Source of the DNA: Siphonodentalium dalli
Lineage: Eukaryota; Mollusca; Scaphopoda; Gadilida; Siphonodentaliidae
Assembly: GCA_032622095.1 (NCBI GenBank)
Contig: CP136065.1
Span: forward strand, 63,223,094-63,287,093
Length of the DNA stretch: 64,000 nucleotides
Reading direction: 5' to 3'
Position numbers and translations under genes: made by a program. Below the pieces are notes generated by a model, which was given only the letters and a program-made list of their open reading frames with translations, made no database searches and was not told the origin of the DNA. Below are positions 46,376-57,409 of the stretch, piece by piece (position 1 is the stretch's first letter; each line of letters begins with the position of its first letter).

Positions 46376-46580
46376 TCCGTTAAATTAACTAAACCAAATG
46401 CAAATATAAAAGACGGTCGTAAATATCAGGGACCATCATTAAACGGCAGAGTTATTTTATACGAATCAAATTCCAAATTAAATCAAATCAATATTAATTG
46501 ATAGACTTTAACTTTATCGCCAATGTTGATATTTTCAAAGCCAACATGTAGCACAAAACTACATTGCAGTCGTAATACGT

Positions 46581-46950
46581 ATCAGCCTGTTCTCCCGAAC
46601 ATCAGCACGTCATCGGCTTATAATAGGATATGGTTTGAGTTCATAATGGGCGTAGATTCGTCTCATTTTGAGCCCATACCGAACTGAAATAAGAGTGTTT
46701 TATTTCCATTATCGACTCATAATAACTTATTATAAATTAATTATGGCGGACAATAACAAGAATAAACCAACTCACGACTTACCAGATGTACGCTCTTTAA
46801 CGTGAATGTGTGTTCACTCTGGCCCGCGCCATAAAACTGAATAACGGATATAAGTCAACTGTTGGTTTATTTTTCCTAATCAAATAATCCACTATGAACC
46901 TATTTGAATATTATAGGTCGAGTATGAACCTATTTGCGCGAGATATGTCG
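46581..46950 (+). mobile_element. MITE family M, near-complete copy
   Basis: Runs from CAGCCTGTTCTCCCGAAC through GTTCACTCTGGCCCGCGCC to CCTATTTGCGCGAGATATG. The inner stretch includes GACTTACCAGATG, shared with 55280. Confidence 0.65.
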
Positions 46951-46954
46951 TACG

Positions 46955-47925
46955 TATGGTTGCATATATGACGTCAATAGGGTTGTCACATACAATAACT
47001 CGAACCAAGCTTGATGTGAGTTGAGGGACATCTCAATGTGCCATTCCCAACGATACATGGCCATTTCGATAATAAATGAGATTTGTTCCCGCTCATTAAA
47101 GCCTTCGTATTGAAACAATGAACACTCACACTGAGTGCGTGCTTCCATAAACTGTTATACACTGTAAATGCAAGCATCGGGCATAATAGTTGCATATTTA
47201 GGCTGCATATATTAACATGTATTATATACCAGTCTACAATGCATTTTAATGGAAGATGCACGTGGCTGACAGGGTGCGTTAAAATGGTCATCAAACCAAA
47301 CCAATGGTTTACATATATTTTATATGAATAAGCATTCAAGCAAAAACGAAATACATAGTCAACCCACAGGAATACTGTTAACATATGACATGTGGGTTAA
47401 CATATACTATTAATTTACATCGTGTTGTGGTCAGTATCACCCAGAAGGAAAGACCCACTAACAGCCAACACACAGTACATGTGATCAGTTTGACTAAATG
47501 CCTGCCCAGACCAGACTTGTCGAGCCGACGAAATATACAGACAAGCAACTGGGATGTGCATAGTCCGATATCTAAACACGTTTGAGCGTCGGCGACAGGC
47601 ATAACATATTTGAAATAGGGAAATGCGGGCGACCAAGCAATAGTGTCGAAATATATCGTAGATTTGCTGAATCGCAAATGAATGTAATAGTGTCCACAGA
47701 GATAAGACCGAATGTTAGCACATTGAACATGAGACATTCAGCGAAATTTATGGCTCAGTGGAAGTTGTCACACTTAGACCTGCGTGGATATCACAATCAA
47801 TTGATTGATCTGTCTGACGATTTCCAATTGGCTTGAGAAACATCAGCTGCTGAATAACTTCTGAGACAAATATTGACAGTTAAATGCATAAATCGGTTGT
47901 CGACCAATGAACTGAAATATGCAGT
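46955..47925. other. No gene recognised
   Basis: Overlapping frames of 132 and 119 codons (minus) and 66 and 84 codons (plus) have no domain, no splice support and low complexity; judged incidental. Confidence 0.35.
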
Positions 47926-47934
47926 GGAGCTCCG

Positions 47935-48120
47935 GGGTTCAGTGGTTATAGCGAGTCGGACCTGTGTTCGCTGTTAACACATCGAGATTAGTTCCCATCG
48001 GAATTGATCGACGAGCAATTGTCGGATTGTGCGCTGTTCAATGTTCGCGCCAGGTTGTTACCCTTGAGCAAGGTCGCCCGTACTGTGCCTGCTTAGCACT
48101 TAGGCACCAATTCGTTGTAA
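47935..48120 (+). repeat. tRNA-derived SINE with a TTGAGCAAGG tail motif
   Basis: GGGTTCAGTGGTTATAGCGA (A box), CGAGATTAGTTCCCATCGG (B box) and, 90 bp on, TTACCCTTGAGCAAGGTCGC, a motif shared with conserved tail domains of several metazoan SINE superfamilies. A different family from the copies at 18412, 39712 and 61629. Confidence 0.55.
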
Positions 48121-48129
48121 AGGATACTG

Positions 48130-49440
48130 ATTATGAGCAGTGAAAGATCTTTTCAAATTGTGGCTGTACCTCCACTTTGCCCAGGGAGCAGTAGATGGTT
48201 ACTGAATACTCATCAAGGTAATAATTGTCCCACACAGGATACCAGTAGAATCCGTGTAATAAATGGATCGATTATTTTTATAAAATATTTCCAGTGTATC
48301 TTGAAAATCCACAGGCCAAAGTATAGATACGTAGTTGAAACAACCATGTCACATAATTATGCATCCACAGGATGGTAGCCACATTTTACTTCACATCTAT
48401 TCAATGTGAGTCATTGCAAATGGAATATCACGGAACACTACATTTTGACTAATTCGCCTTTATTGACGTGTTATTTACAATGCTGTTATGCTCTTACATG
48501 CATAGCAATACCGTGTATACTGCCAATTATATGTGTGTTCATGTACATGTAGCATACATAAGATATGAGCAGAAGATTGTCATATGAGGAGTGAATACAA
48601 TTCTTAAAATCTTCATCATCAACTATTTTTGAGAACGAGTAGTTTTACTCTTGGCGCCCTTTAATAATGTTAAATATTTACATGTGTACACCACAGTCAA
48701 TTTGCGCGCACTGAATTGCAAACTCACTGGACGAATGTGATGTTCACAGATATGGCGATATCAGGTATTTTCCATATATCGAATATACGTATCATTTACG
48801 ACACTTTTATTTTCAAATACGCAATTATGTACTGTTCATGTTTTATTCGACTTAATGCCACGCATTCGCGAACATCTGTCTGCTATTCGTGAAATGCAGA
48901 TTGCTGAATCAATTTGTTAACTTGTTACATCACTCAGATCTCTGTAGTTCGCGCATAGATTAACTGCAGAAACCTCCCGCTAATTTAACATTCACGCTTG
49001 TATGACTTCAAGGGCATGTTTTCATGATTGGCGAGCCACAACACAGATAATTGAACCAACATTATTTCACCCACTGTTTGAGAGTGATGTAATAACTTCT
49101 GGACCTGTTGGGTATAGAATTTTATATGGAGAATCATTCAAGGATTTCATTTAATCAAGGACAACCACGAATACACTAGATATACTCTGACAATAGTAGT
49201 TAATTTGTCGAGTATATGGATCAAGCTGATTTTAAAGATGCTTAGCGTTGGAATATATTAAGTTTCTCGCAATGGGCACGTATATGTTGATATAAATGTA
49301 CCAGCAAAAGTTTTATTTCGAATAAGAATTAGTCGTAAAGTTCACGCATATTTTAAATTTAAAGCATCCATAAATGTGTTATTTTGAATATAAATGGTGC
49401 TTAAATTGCACGTATATTTGATATTTAATTTCAATTAAAC
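48130..49440. other. No gene recognised
   Basis: Nothing beyond an 81-codon frame at 48133-48378 with no motif. Confidence 0.4.
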
Positions 49441-49444
49441 GTCA

Positions 49445-49650
49445 CGTATTTTACATTAAATGTCTATATCTATGGCATATACGGATCACGTAAATCTCTC
49501 ATATACCTGGGGTTTACGGACACGCGATTTCCAGGTAAATGTGGAAGAAAATATCCTACGTAAATCCCACATATATTTCAAATTTATGGAAATTTACTTG
49601 ATCCTTATTACTATATGCCGTAAATATAGACATTTAATGGAAAATACGTG
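49445..49650. repeat. Foldback repeat, about 206 bp
   Basis: ACGTATTTTACATTAAATGTC at the left end and GACATTTAATGGAAAATACGT at the right pair over about 38 bp. An inner pair GGATCACGTAAATCTC / GGAAATTTACTTGATCC extends the stem. The 64-codon frame across it is a by-product. Confidence 0.55.
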
Positions 49651-49654
49651 CTGA

Positions 49655-50655
49655 TTACATGAAATGAAATTCCAAAGTTGCTGCAGTGACTATATTAAAG
49701 TATTTGTGTCCCACTATTCGATTACCGTCCTAGTGGAAATTCCTAAAATGATAATGATTTATTTCCTTTTCAATTCCGTGCGGATTTCATAGAGATATTG
49801 TGTTTTCGTGAAAGTTATTCATGTAGTTTTAGATTCCTTTTGAGTCTATGTGATAGCTTCTCTAATAATGTTGTGTCCATTTTGTTTTGTCCTCATAACT
49901 ATCATTTCAGGTATATTGTGTTCGAATACTTGTTATCAAGTCTGAACATGTCGCTCCTGTATAATATCATTTTTGTTTGTTTATTATCACCATTGTCATA
50001 CATTTGTAAATAGTATACAAATAAACTATCACCAATCATCATGAACATTGACAATACATCGATGTCGTTAAATTTCGACCTTTGGTTCTACGATTTCATC
50101 AGCATGTATTTGTGGGTGTTTTCAGTTTTTATTCTGTTATTGTTTCTAGCATAGTTTGTTTTCTTGTAATGTACCCTAGTACTGGCCATACGTTGATCAC
50201 GATATCTAGATATTTCATGTTACTGTAAGACCTCTTAACTGCATACACATAAATTATAATAGTTGAGAAGAAATTGACAGTGAAAGACGCCACCGCACAC
50301 AACCATATCTATTCTTGGAAATAGATCGAAATAAATGGAAGGCACAAAGTAGTGTTTTCTATGCGCTACGGTTTTCGATTCTGAAGAACTATGGCATCCG
50401 GTGGCATCAAATGATATTATTATATATACATTTAAAAACGCATTAGACATCAATTAGTTTCAATCCACTTTACATAAAAAAGGTACACAAATGTTCACAA
50501 TAAAAAACAATTGGCCAACAACAAAGAATTTAAAATACGGAGTAGGAGATTTTTTTAAAGTGAGTAGTTAAAACTATACACAGCTACAAAATAATTAAAA
50601 ATCAAATAAAAGTCATTGCACTTAAATATCTGATTTCTAGCATAGAAGTGGATGC
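49655..50655. other. No recognised feature
   Basis: AT-rich, without catalogued repeats or supported exons. Confidence 0.4.
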
Positions 50656-50659
50656 ATAA

Positions 50660-52205
50660 TCTACTGTTTTGTATTTGTCTGTTGCAATTTCAAGCACAGA
50701 CGGAAAACGTCACAACGTCGAATGTTGCGAGGCAGCCTGTTCCAAACAGATGTAGCACCTCCTGGAACGATCGGTGTCCATAGTTGTTATAAGGCTTATT
50801 CAGTCTATCGTACACTGCCATATAATTGCCTCAGATCTGTGGAGAAACACAGTGCAAGGCCATTAAAATTATTCCTTCCACAACACAGTTCATGGGCATA
50901 TACGCTATACTGTATTGGCAGTTTTAATGTTCTGGCAGCAGGACATAGCGCGAGTCCGACTCCGACCGCTCGAGCATTGACCACAAACATTTTTGATGTG
51001 TATGACGGATTTACTTGGCGGATATAGTTATAGACAGTGACTGCACATTTAAATTGGACACATAAACTGAAAGTCATAATGTGTTCTTTGATCAGAGTGT
51101 CCCATCATTGTCAAAATTTATCGTGGTGTCTTGAGCTAACCTCCCACGCCATGCCATCACATCGGATCGAATTCAATCTTCTTCCCTTGTCATTGTATCC
51201 GCAGCATCGAGACAACGACATGATACTCGATGAGTTTCAACAAGACAAGAGTAATTGGAGAGCTAGAAAACAGAAACGTTAGTTGAACGATGGCATGTCA
51301 GCTTCCACACATTGATTGTAATGTCAACACCTCCTCAAGTGAACCATTTGTGAGTGAGTAGATGGGCGCAAAGCGCCCGGGATTGTCGAAAAGATCGAGT
51401 GAGCTTCTCCTTCACCCCACGGTTTGTTGTTGTTGGAGATATAGCACACAGAAAATAGTCATGTCTGAAGACGGCAAAAGCGGACACAATTGAATTAATG
51501 TTATCTCTTTGATTGAATTGATTGGATGGATTATTTGGGGAAGAGCCCACGAGCTTTAATATGGGGTGTGGGGGGTGTCCCGGTGGGTCCCTTTAATATA
51601 TGGTTGAGCTGAGCGTGTCATATGGTGCGCTGAAAAGGGAGCGGGGCCCGTGTTATAATTTTAAAATAGTGTTAGTTTGTTAGTTATTTAAAAAACAACC
51701 GCAAGGCAGAGCGTGTGATTCAATGTGATTCAATGCGCCATCATACCGCGATTCTGCTATAGCCAAATGCGCAGAGACAGTATGTTTTGGATATTTCGTT
51801 GTTTCTGTATGGACCGCCCTACATCACATAGCACGGACATAAGTGAAGACTCTGACAATTTTATGTGCAGAGTTATTTGGGTTTCGATAAATGAAGTAAA
51901 TCTGATTGATAATGTACAAGATAGACTTTAATTGTTGACAATATATGTGAAGGGTTTTGTACAGAGATATATATGATTACATTCAATAGTTTTTTTTTTT
52001 TATATATATTTTTTGGAAATCTCTTTATTTTGTTAAAATTATGTATACATTTAGTACATGTCAGTGTGTTCTTGGGCCGTGAGCCGTCCTGCTCCCGAAG
52101 AAATGTCAGAGCGGCAAGCGGGACGAGCATATTTTGGTATATGCCGCTCCTAACTCGTTGAGAGCTATGACCACTTATGGGTCTGTAGTTCCTGCACCCC
52201 ACCAC
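50660..52205 (-). pseudogene. Probable decayed LINE reverse transcriptase
   Basis: Two motif-like islands lie on the minus strand in LINE order and about 1.4 kb apart. Near 52205-52060, GCRNYRPISGHSSQ...LVPLAALTFLREQDGSRPKNT recalls the NYRPIS box and the following Q-GFRP-T box of non-LTR reverse transcriptases. Near 50785-50670, VPGGATSVWNRLPRNIRR then CDVFRLCLKLQ recalls the conserved C-terminal WNxLPxxIR...F...LK segment, followed by a stop at 50671. Between them frames are broken, the YxDD box is not identified, and an AT-rich stretch (51900-52080) may be inserted. The family (CR1/L2/RTE-like) cannot be told. Confidence 0.35.
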
Positions 52206-52264
52206 AAGCTAGTGCTGGGTCGGTTTTCAAGCCGGATCCCGCTTGGTTGGTGTTGTTAGGTGAG

Positions 52265-54755
52265 TGGAATGTGTATGACATGAGCGCTAGCTTCTGAAAG
52301 TGAATTTGTAATTATACGGATGGCGGGTAGTGCCTGTTATAGAAATGATTGCGTTTTCCCCCAATTTGAATTTGAATGGGTTCCCAGGGCGCGGGCGTAA
52401 GTGAAATCATCTTCTTGTTCTTGTTGTAGTTTATTGGTTGAAAAAATATGTAAGATGGTAGACAATGGTATATGTGAATGTATATATATATACAGTGAAT
52501 ATTTGTTTTTTGGTTTTTGTGATTTTTTTTGGGTTGTTTTTAATAGATTTTGTAAAAATAATGAATATATATACACAATTTTGTAAAGGAAGTGTTGTCA
52601 ATTAAGTAATGTTAGTTGATTTTGGAGGAGATAATTATTCGAGTGAACCAATGAGATATACCGCCAATTAATAAGTCTGGATACATGAGATTTAACATGA
52701 AGTTCTATACACCAACAGAACCATAGGGTACAATATGGGCGATGTGTCATATATCAGTTAATAATGGGGATGACCATGAGCTCTTCCTCTGCTATGGTAT
52801 GCCAATGAGCATTGCATATGCCACCATGTATATTGTATAGGAAATTGTTTGAATGAGTTCGAAATTTGACATTCGTATATTCCTCATGAAAACACTTGCA
52901 AACCCCCGATTAGTCGCCAATCACACCATCTTTATCGTACTTAACATCAATCTAGACTAGAATAACATTTAGAACGACTGTTCGTCAATTGAAGAATATT
53001 TACAATTGGCTATAACCTTGTCAACATTTTGGTAATTATCGTGACTGAAAACATATTCTTGGTCTAAAACGAATAGTTCATACTAAATGATAACATTGAC
53101 ATTTAGCAATCAGAACAATCTTAATTCAGTATATTGTGAGTCTGAAAGTTTCAACTGTTATGTTTGTGTCTTTCCAACTTTTGAAAAGGAAATTGACTAA
53201 AGATGGGTGGGCCACAACCAAACCCACGTGACCCTGTCGCCACCGTATGCATACATTGTGTGTTAGAGGTGAACATACACGCAGGGTTGGCACTTCCGTT
53301 GGACAATTTTGCCAAATGCGACAATAATTCACATTAAATTTGGCAAGTGATATATCCATTTAACAACAAAGTACAATGTCAATAGGTTACCCTATGAGAC
53401 AGTTAGTGACTTTTGAGAGGGATGTATCTGGATGATGTAGCCCTTCTAGAATTATATTGCGGGTGATTTGTTTATTGTTTTATGATAATTCACCAGATGG
53501 ACAATGATTAAATATTAGCTCCTTGCTTGATTCATTTTCCGTTGGTGTCAACATTATATGCATTTTAGTAAGAATCATTTTTTCACGTGCTTTGACATCA
53601 TTTGGCAACTGCTATGAAACTTTCGCAAACAAGTTCCTTTGCCAAAATATTTGGCAAAATTAAGTTTTGGTCCAGCATACAGCGAACACTACATGTACGG
53701 CAGAATTCTCGTATCCTCGGAGTGTGTATAAACTACATGTGCCAGGTTTGGTATACGACATGTACCTTTCGGTGATAATTTTCAGCTCAGTAATTGAGGC
53801 ACATCCGTAACTCTCATGAGACTTATAGTGGCATATCAGCCTGCTGGATGTTTAACCGAGATGCTACAGATAATCATATTGTATGATGCATAAGCTATAC
53901 GTAAGTAAAATACCAAATTGCAATCTTCCCTCAAATATCAGATATGATGAATTATGAGAAGTTCAGATGTATTATGAAGATGAACAAGCAGCCACCGTTA
54001 ATGTTATAAGAGGGCACTATCCGGGTTTTGTTCATCTAATAACAGCTAGCAAATACACGTGATATTTTAAATCAAAGAAATAAATTTAAGGTTATATACA
54101 TGCACACATCGTGATTACTCGTGCTCAACTATTATATATGGTGTATTTATAAACTTATTAACACTATACAAGATATATATATTTATTATTCTATATGTTG
54201 AATTTGCAAAAACAAAATCCGATTTGCAACAAAACATGGCACCTACCTTTTTCGCCTTTGGCAATATATCCCCATCTGGCATACAATAAAGCCTGCAGTC
54301 AATCGGTTGAAAACAAAACACACATGGTTATCTGGTCGCGACATTGCTAATTGGGTCCTAATTGAAAGCTTATAATAGATTCGCGGCTTATGTAACATCG
54401 ACTTATTGTATCACTGGAGAGAATGGGTTTCGAATGTCTACTCGATTATAACACTAAGTAGGCTATTGACTCCAATTTGACAATTAGTCAAGCAATGGGC
54501 TTCCTGAAGTCTAACTCGTTAGGAAACTGTGTGTTGATTGTGTGTGAGATAAGTTATAAATATGTGACCCCCATAGCTCAGATTTCACAGCAAATATGAT
54601 TCGTAAAGTTTTTTTTATATTTGGAAATGCTCAATTCAAAAGTGGCACAAAAATATAAGTGTCGGAAAAAAGTGGCATAAGAACATGAAAAGTGTGGCAT
54701 AAGAAAATTAAAAGTGGCTTAAAAATTATGCATTGGCAATAGTGTTGGCAACTGG
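52265..54755. other. No gene recognised
   Basis: Contains a near-palindrome TTTGCCAAAATATTTGGCAAA (53639-53659) and short AT microsatellites (52440-52580). Frames are at chance level. Confidence 0.4.
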
Positions 54756-54764
54756 GAATTTTGG

Positions 54765-54940
54765 GCCAGCGCGAACCATGCGCATGAAAAAACCACCGAA
54801 CCTCGGTATTGGCTTGCCCAGATAACGAACAAAAAATGCCGAGATACGTTAGCCCACACATTTTGAGAATTGAAGGAACTTCGCCATTGTTTCGCGGCTC
54901 GTGTATGTACTATACACCTTACCGACTGAGTCCCTGATTT
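54765..54940 (-). repeat. Decayed tRNA-derived SINE
   Basis: ACCACCGAACCTCGGTATTGG, CTTGCCCAGATAACGAA and the A-box complement CTTACCGACTGAGTCCC follow the plan of the copy at 43438. Confidence 0.5.
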
Positions 54941-55078
54941 GGCTGCGAGTGATAATTAAGGTAGGGCTGAGGTGGCCATCTATTCCAACCTCACGTGAAT
55001 ATCGGTTCCTCACTGTTGTAGATTTAAGAGTTGGTGCCACTGAATTGTATGTATAGTAAATTGACTCACTGAAAGGGC

Positions 55079-55450
55079 AGTCTGTTCTCGTGAAAATTAA
55101 ATTACCACATACAGGGCTTAATTGAATTAACGAAATAAGGTCACATTGGCATTATTTAACTTCGACATACCCTCTATATGGACCTAAAACGCGTTTTTTT
55201 AAACAGTCGAATATGGGACTAATTCCATACGAAATAAGCCCATATTGGCATTATTTGATCTACTATTTTTTTCAACACGGCTTACCAGATGCACGCTCTA
55301 TATACTGTGTTTTCACTGCGACCAGCGCAATTCAAACGAATAACAGGGTTTAGCTCACTATGTGCTCATTCAGAATCACATACGTCCAACATGAACCTTG
55401 GTAAATATTTAGGTCCAATATGAACCTATTTTTACGAGGATATTTTTGAA
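55079..55450 (+). mobile_element. MITE family M, near-complete copy
   Basis: From GTCTGTTCTCGTGAAAAT through TTTTCACTGCGACCAGCGC to CCTATTTTTACGAGGATAT. It shows the left half most clearly: CCATACGAAATAAGCCCATA and GGCATTATTTGATCTAC. Confidence 0.65.
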
Positions 55451-55762
55451 CGGGTTATAATTCATACCTCTGAATTAGGTGACACGCTTTTGAACAGAAA
55501 AAAATATTTCTAGAAATTAATATAAATCAAACTAATTGAATCTTCATTAAAACACAGAATTGGAATGCCATTACTGTAATATAGTTCACCCACTGGTTTG
55601 TTAGTTCAAGTTGATTAATTTTGATAGGAAAAAATGGTTGTGTCTTGTCTTGAAAATCAGGATGTGTGATTGTCTACGTGTACCAAATGGTGTCACACAA
55701 TGCTTACACTATTTAAATGTGCCAGATTTCCAATGAATCAACTGATCTGAAGATGTAGTGGA

Positions 55763-56041
55763 ATGGACGATTTTTGTTTGAATATGTTCCGTGACTATCG
55801 ACCATCTCTGCACCACCATAACTTGTACAAAACATTGTACACAGCAACAAAACTGCGGTGTGATCTAATCACACACGGTGTAAATGTGAAGCACGTGATT
55901 ATGAATATGTGGCGTTCCAAATTGGAAGACTACACTCAGATGTTTTTAACTCTCTACTCAGAACTAAGACAAGCGCTTTTCATTGTTATAATAGCAGTAA
56001 AAGATGAACACGAGTGTGCTTTGTTGTACATAACGAAGTAA
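55763..56041 (+). CDS. Hypothetical 92-codon ORF
   Basis: Real ATG start, stop TAA at 56039. The predicted protein is helical and moderately hydrophobic (KLRCDLITHGVNVKHVIM, SKLEDYTQMF). The pattern loosely recalls death-fold modules, but no diagnostic residue supports that. No splice sites of quality adjoin it. Chance cannot be excluded. Confidence 0.15.
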   Translation: MDDFCLNMFRDYRPSLHHHNLYKTLYTATKLRCDLITHGVNVKHVIMNMWRSKLEDYTQMFLTLYSELRQALFIVIIAVKDEHECALLYITK

Positions 56042-56404
56042 TGAAATATTCATTGATTAATTTCAATATGCCATGCTAGTGAGGTGACATTTTTTAGGTA
56101 TTGCTCGTAAATGGCAATGAGATATCACGCCTGGCAATTTCAACATTGTTTCGTTTTCTACATTTTCCGAAGATATCAGTGAGCCTATATACCAATAAGC
56201 TATCACAACTTTTTCCGGATACTGCAAAAACAGGACATCGAACAGAGTTGTCACTCCAGTGTTCTAATTGATATCGGAATTGGATTCATAGTATGTTAGC
56301 AAAATTGATGTATACCTCACTTGCTATATATTTGGTTGAATAATCTTTCTATAGGTGAAGGAAACGATGAATACTCAATTCGATGACAACCAATCCAGGT
56401 GAAA

Positions 56405-56915
56405 TTATATGATTCCCATGAGAATGACCAACGAGAATGAAACATTTCCAGTGAAATTCTAAATCAATCCCATGAAAATCAAAAACAATCCCGGTGAAAT
56501 TCTACCGAAATCCCACGTGAACGACAAACAATCCCAATGAAATTCTACCGGAATCCCAAGTGAACAACAAACAGTCCCAGTGAAATTATATCGCAATCCC
56601 ACGAGAATTACAAACAATCCCAATGAAATTCTAACGAAATTCCAAGTGAACGACAAACAGTCCCAATAAAATTATATCGCAATCCCATAAGAATTACAAA
56701 CAATCCCAATGAAATTCTAACGGAATCCCACGTGAACGACAAACAGTCCCAGTGAAATTCTATCGCAATCCCACAAGAATTACAAACAATCCCAATGAAA
56801 TTCTAACGGAATCCCACGTGAACGACAAACAGTCCCAGTGAAATTATATCGCAATCCCACGAGAATGACAAACAATCCCAATGAAATTCTAGCGGGATCC
56901 ATGAGAATGACAAAT
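56405..56915. repeat. 43-bp minisatellite with 86-bp dimeric order
   Basis: About 12 monomers. From about 56590 two variants alternate: CAATCCCAATGAAATTCTAAC...GTGAACGACAAA and CAGTCCCAGTGAAATTATATC...GAGAATTACAAA, giving an 86-bp higher-order unit. The first monomers (56387-56590) are more divergent. The minus-strand frame across it is a by-product of the repeat. Confidence 0.8.
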
Positions 56916-57305
56916 AAACAATTAAATTAAATAATAGCGGGATCAAACATTGTGTGGATCTTTAAGCAGAACTCAAATCCTCACACGGCGTACTTTGTAG
57001 ATATACAGTACCATCTCTGCCATAGATCTGTTGGGTCATTATTATATCGTGTTTTTCTACTTGCACCGCAACTATAGTTTATTGACAATTATTGTGTCCT
57101 TGCGACTTCTCTTATATGGGCTTAGTTTGTTAACTGGACACTTCTTTGCAAAAACATACTAACACAATAATAATACAACACGTTTTAATGAAATGAAGCA
57201 TGAAAGAGTATTGGGATAGCATGATTGCATCGAGATAGTTCTTGAAAACAGTTATTTTCAACTAGACGTACATTTGTTTAAGGGGTGGAAGCACTAGTTG
57301 TATAG

Positions 57306-57403
57306 GTTATAACCCGCCTGGGTGTCTGTACAAGAAATACATATCAAGGCGCTTTAGCGCCGCTATCTGTATTTCTTGTACATATACCCAAGCGGGTTAT
57401 AAC
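57306..57403. mobile_element. Foldback hairpin element, copy 3
   Basis: GTTATAACCCGCCTGGGTGT pairs with ATACCCAAGCGGGTTATAAC, continuing through TGTACAAGAAATACA / TGTATTTCTTGTACA to a loop that itself folds (GGCGCTTTAGCGCC). Right flank ATATTTA as in copies 1 and 2. Confidence 0.7.
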
Positions 57404-57409
57404 ATATTT

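Noticed and set aside
46986-47737. Minus frames of 132 and 119 codons, with plus frames on the other strand
   Set aside because: No motif or composition bias, and both strands are open to similar extent, as expected of sequence poor in stop codons.
56405-56915. CRISPR-like array
   Set aside because: There are no unique spacers between constant repeats; all of the unit repeats, so it is a minisatellite.
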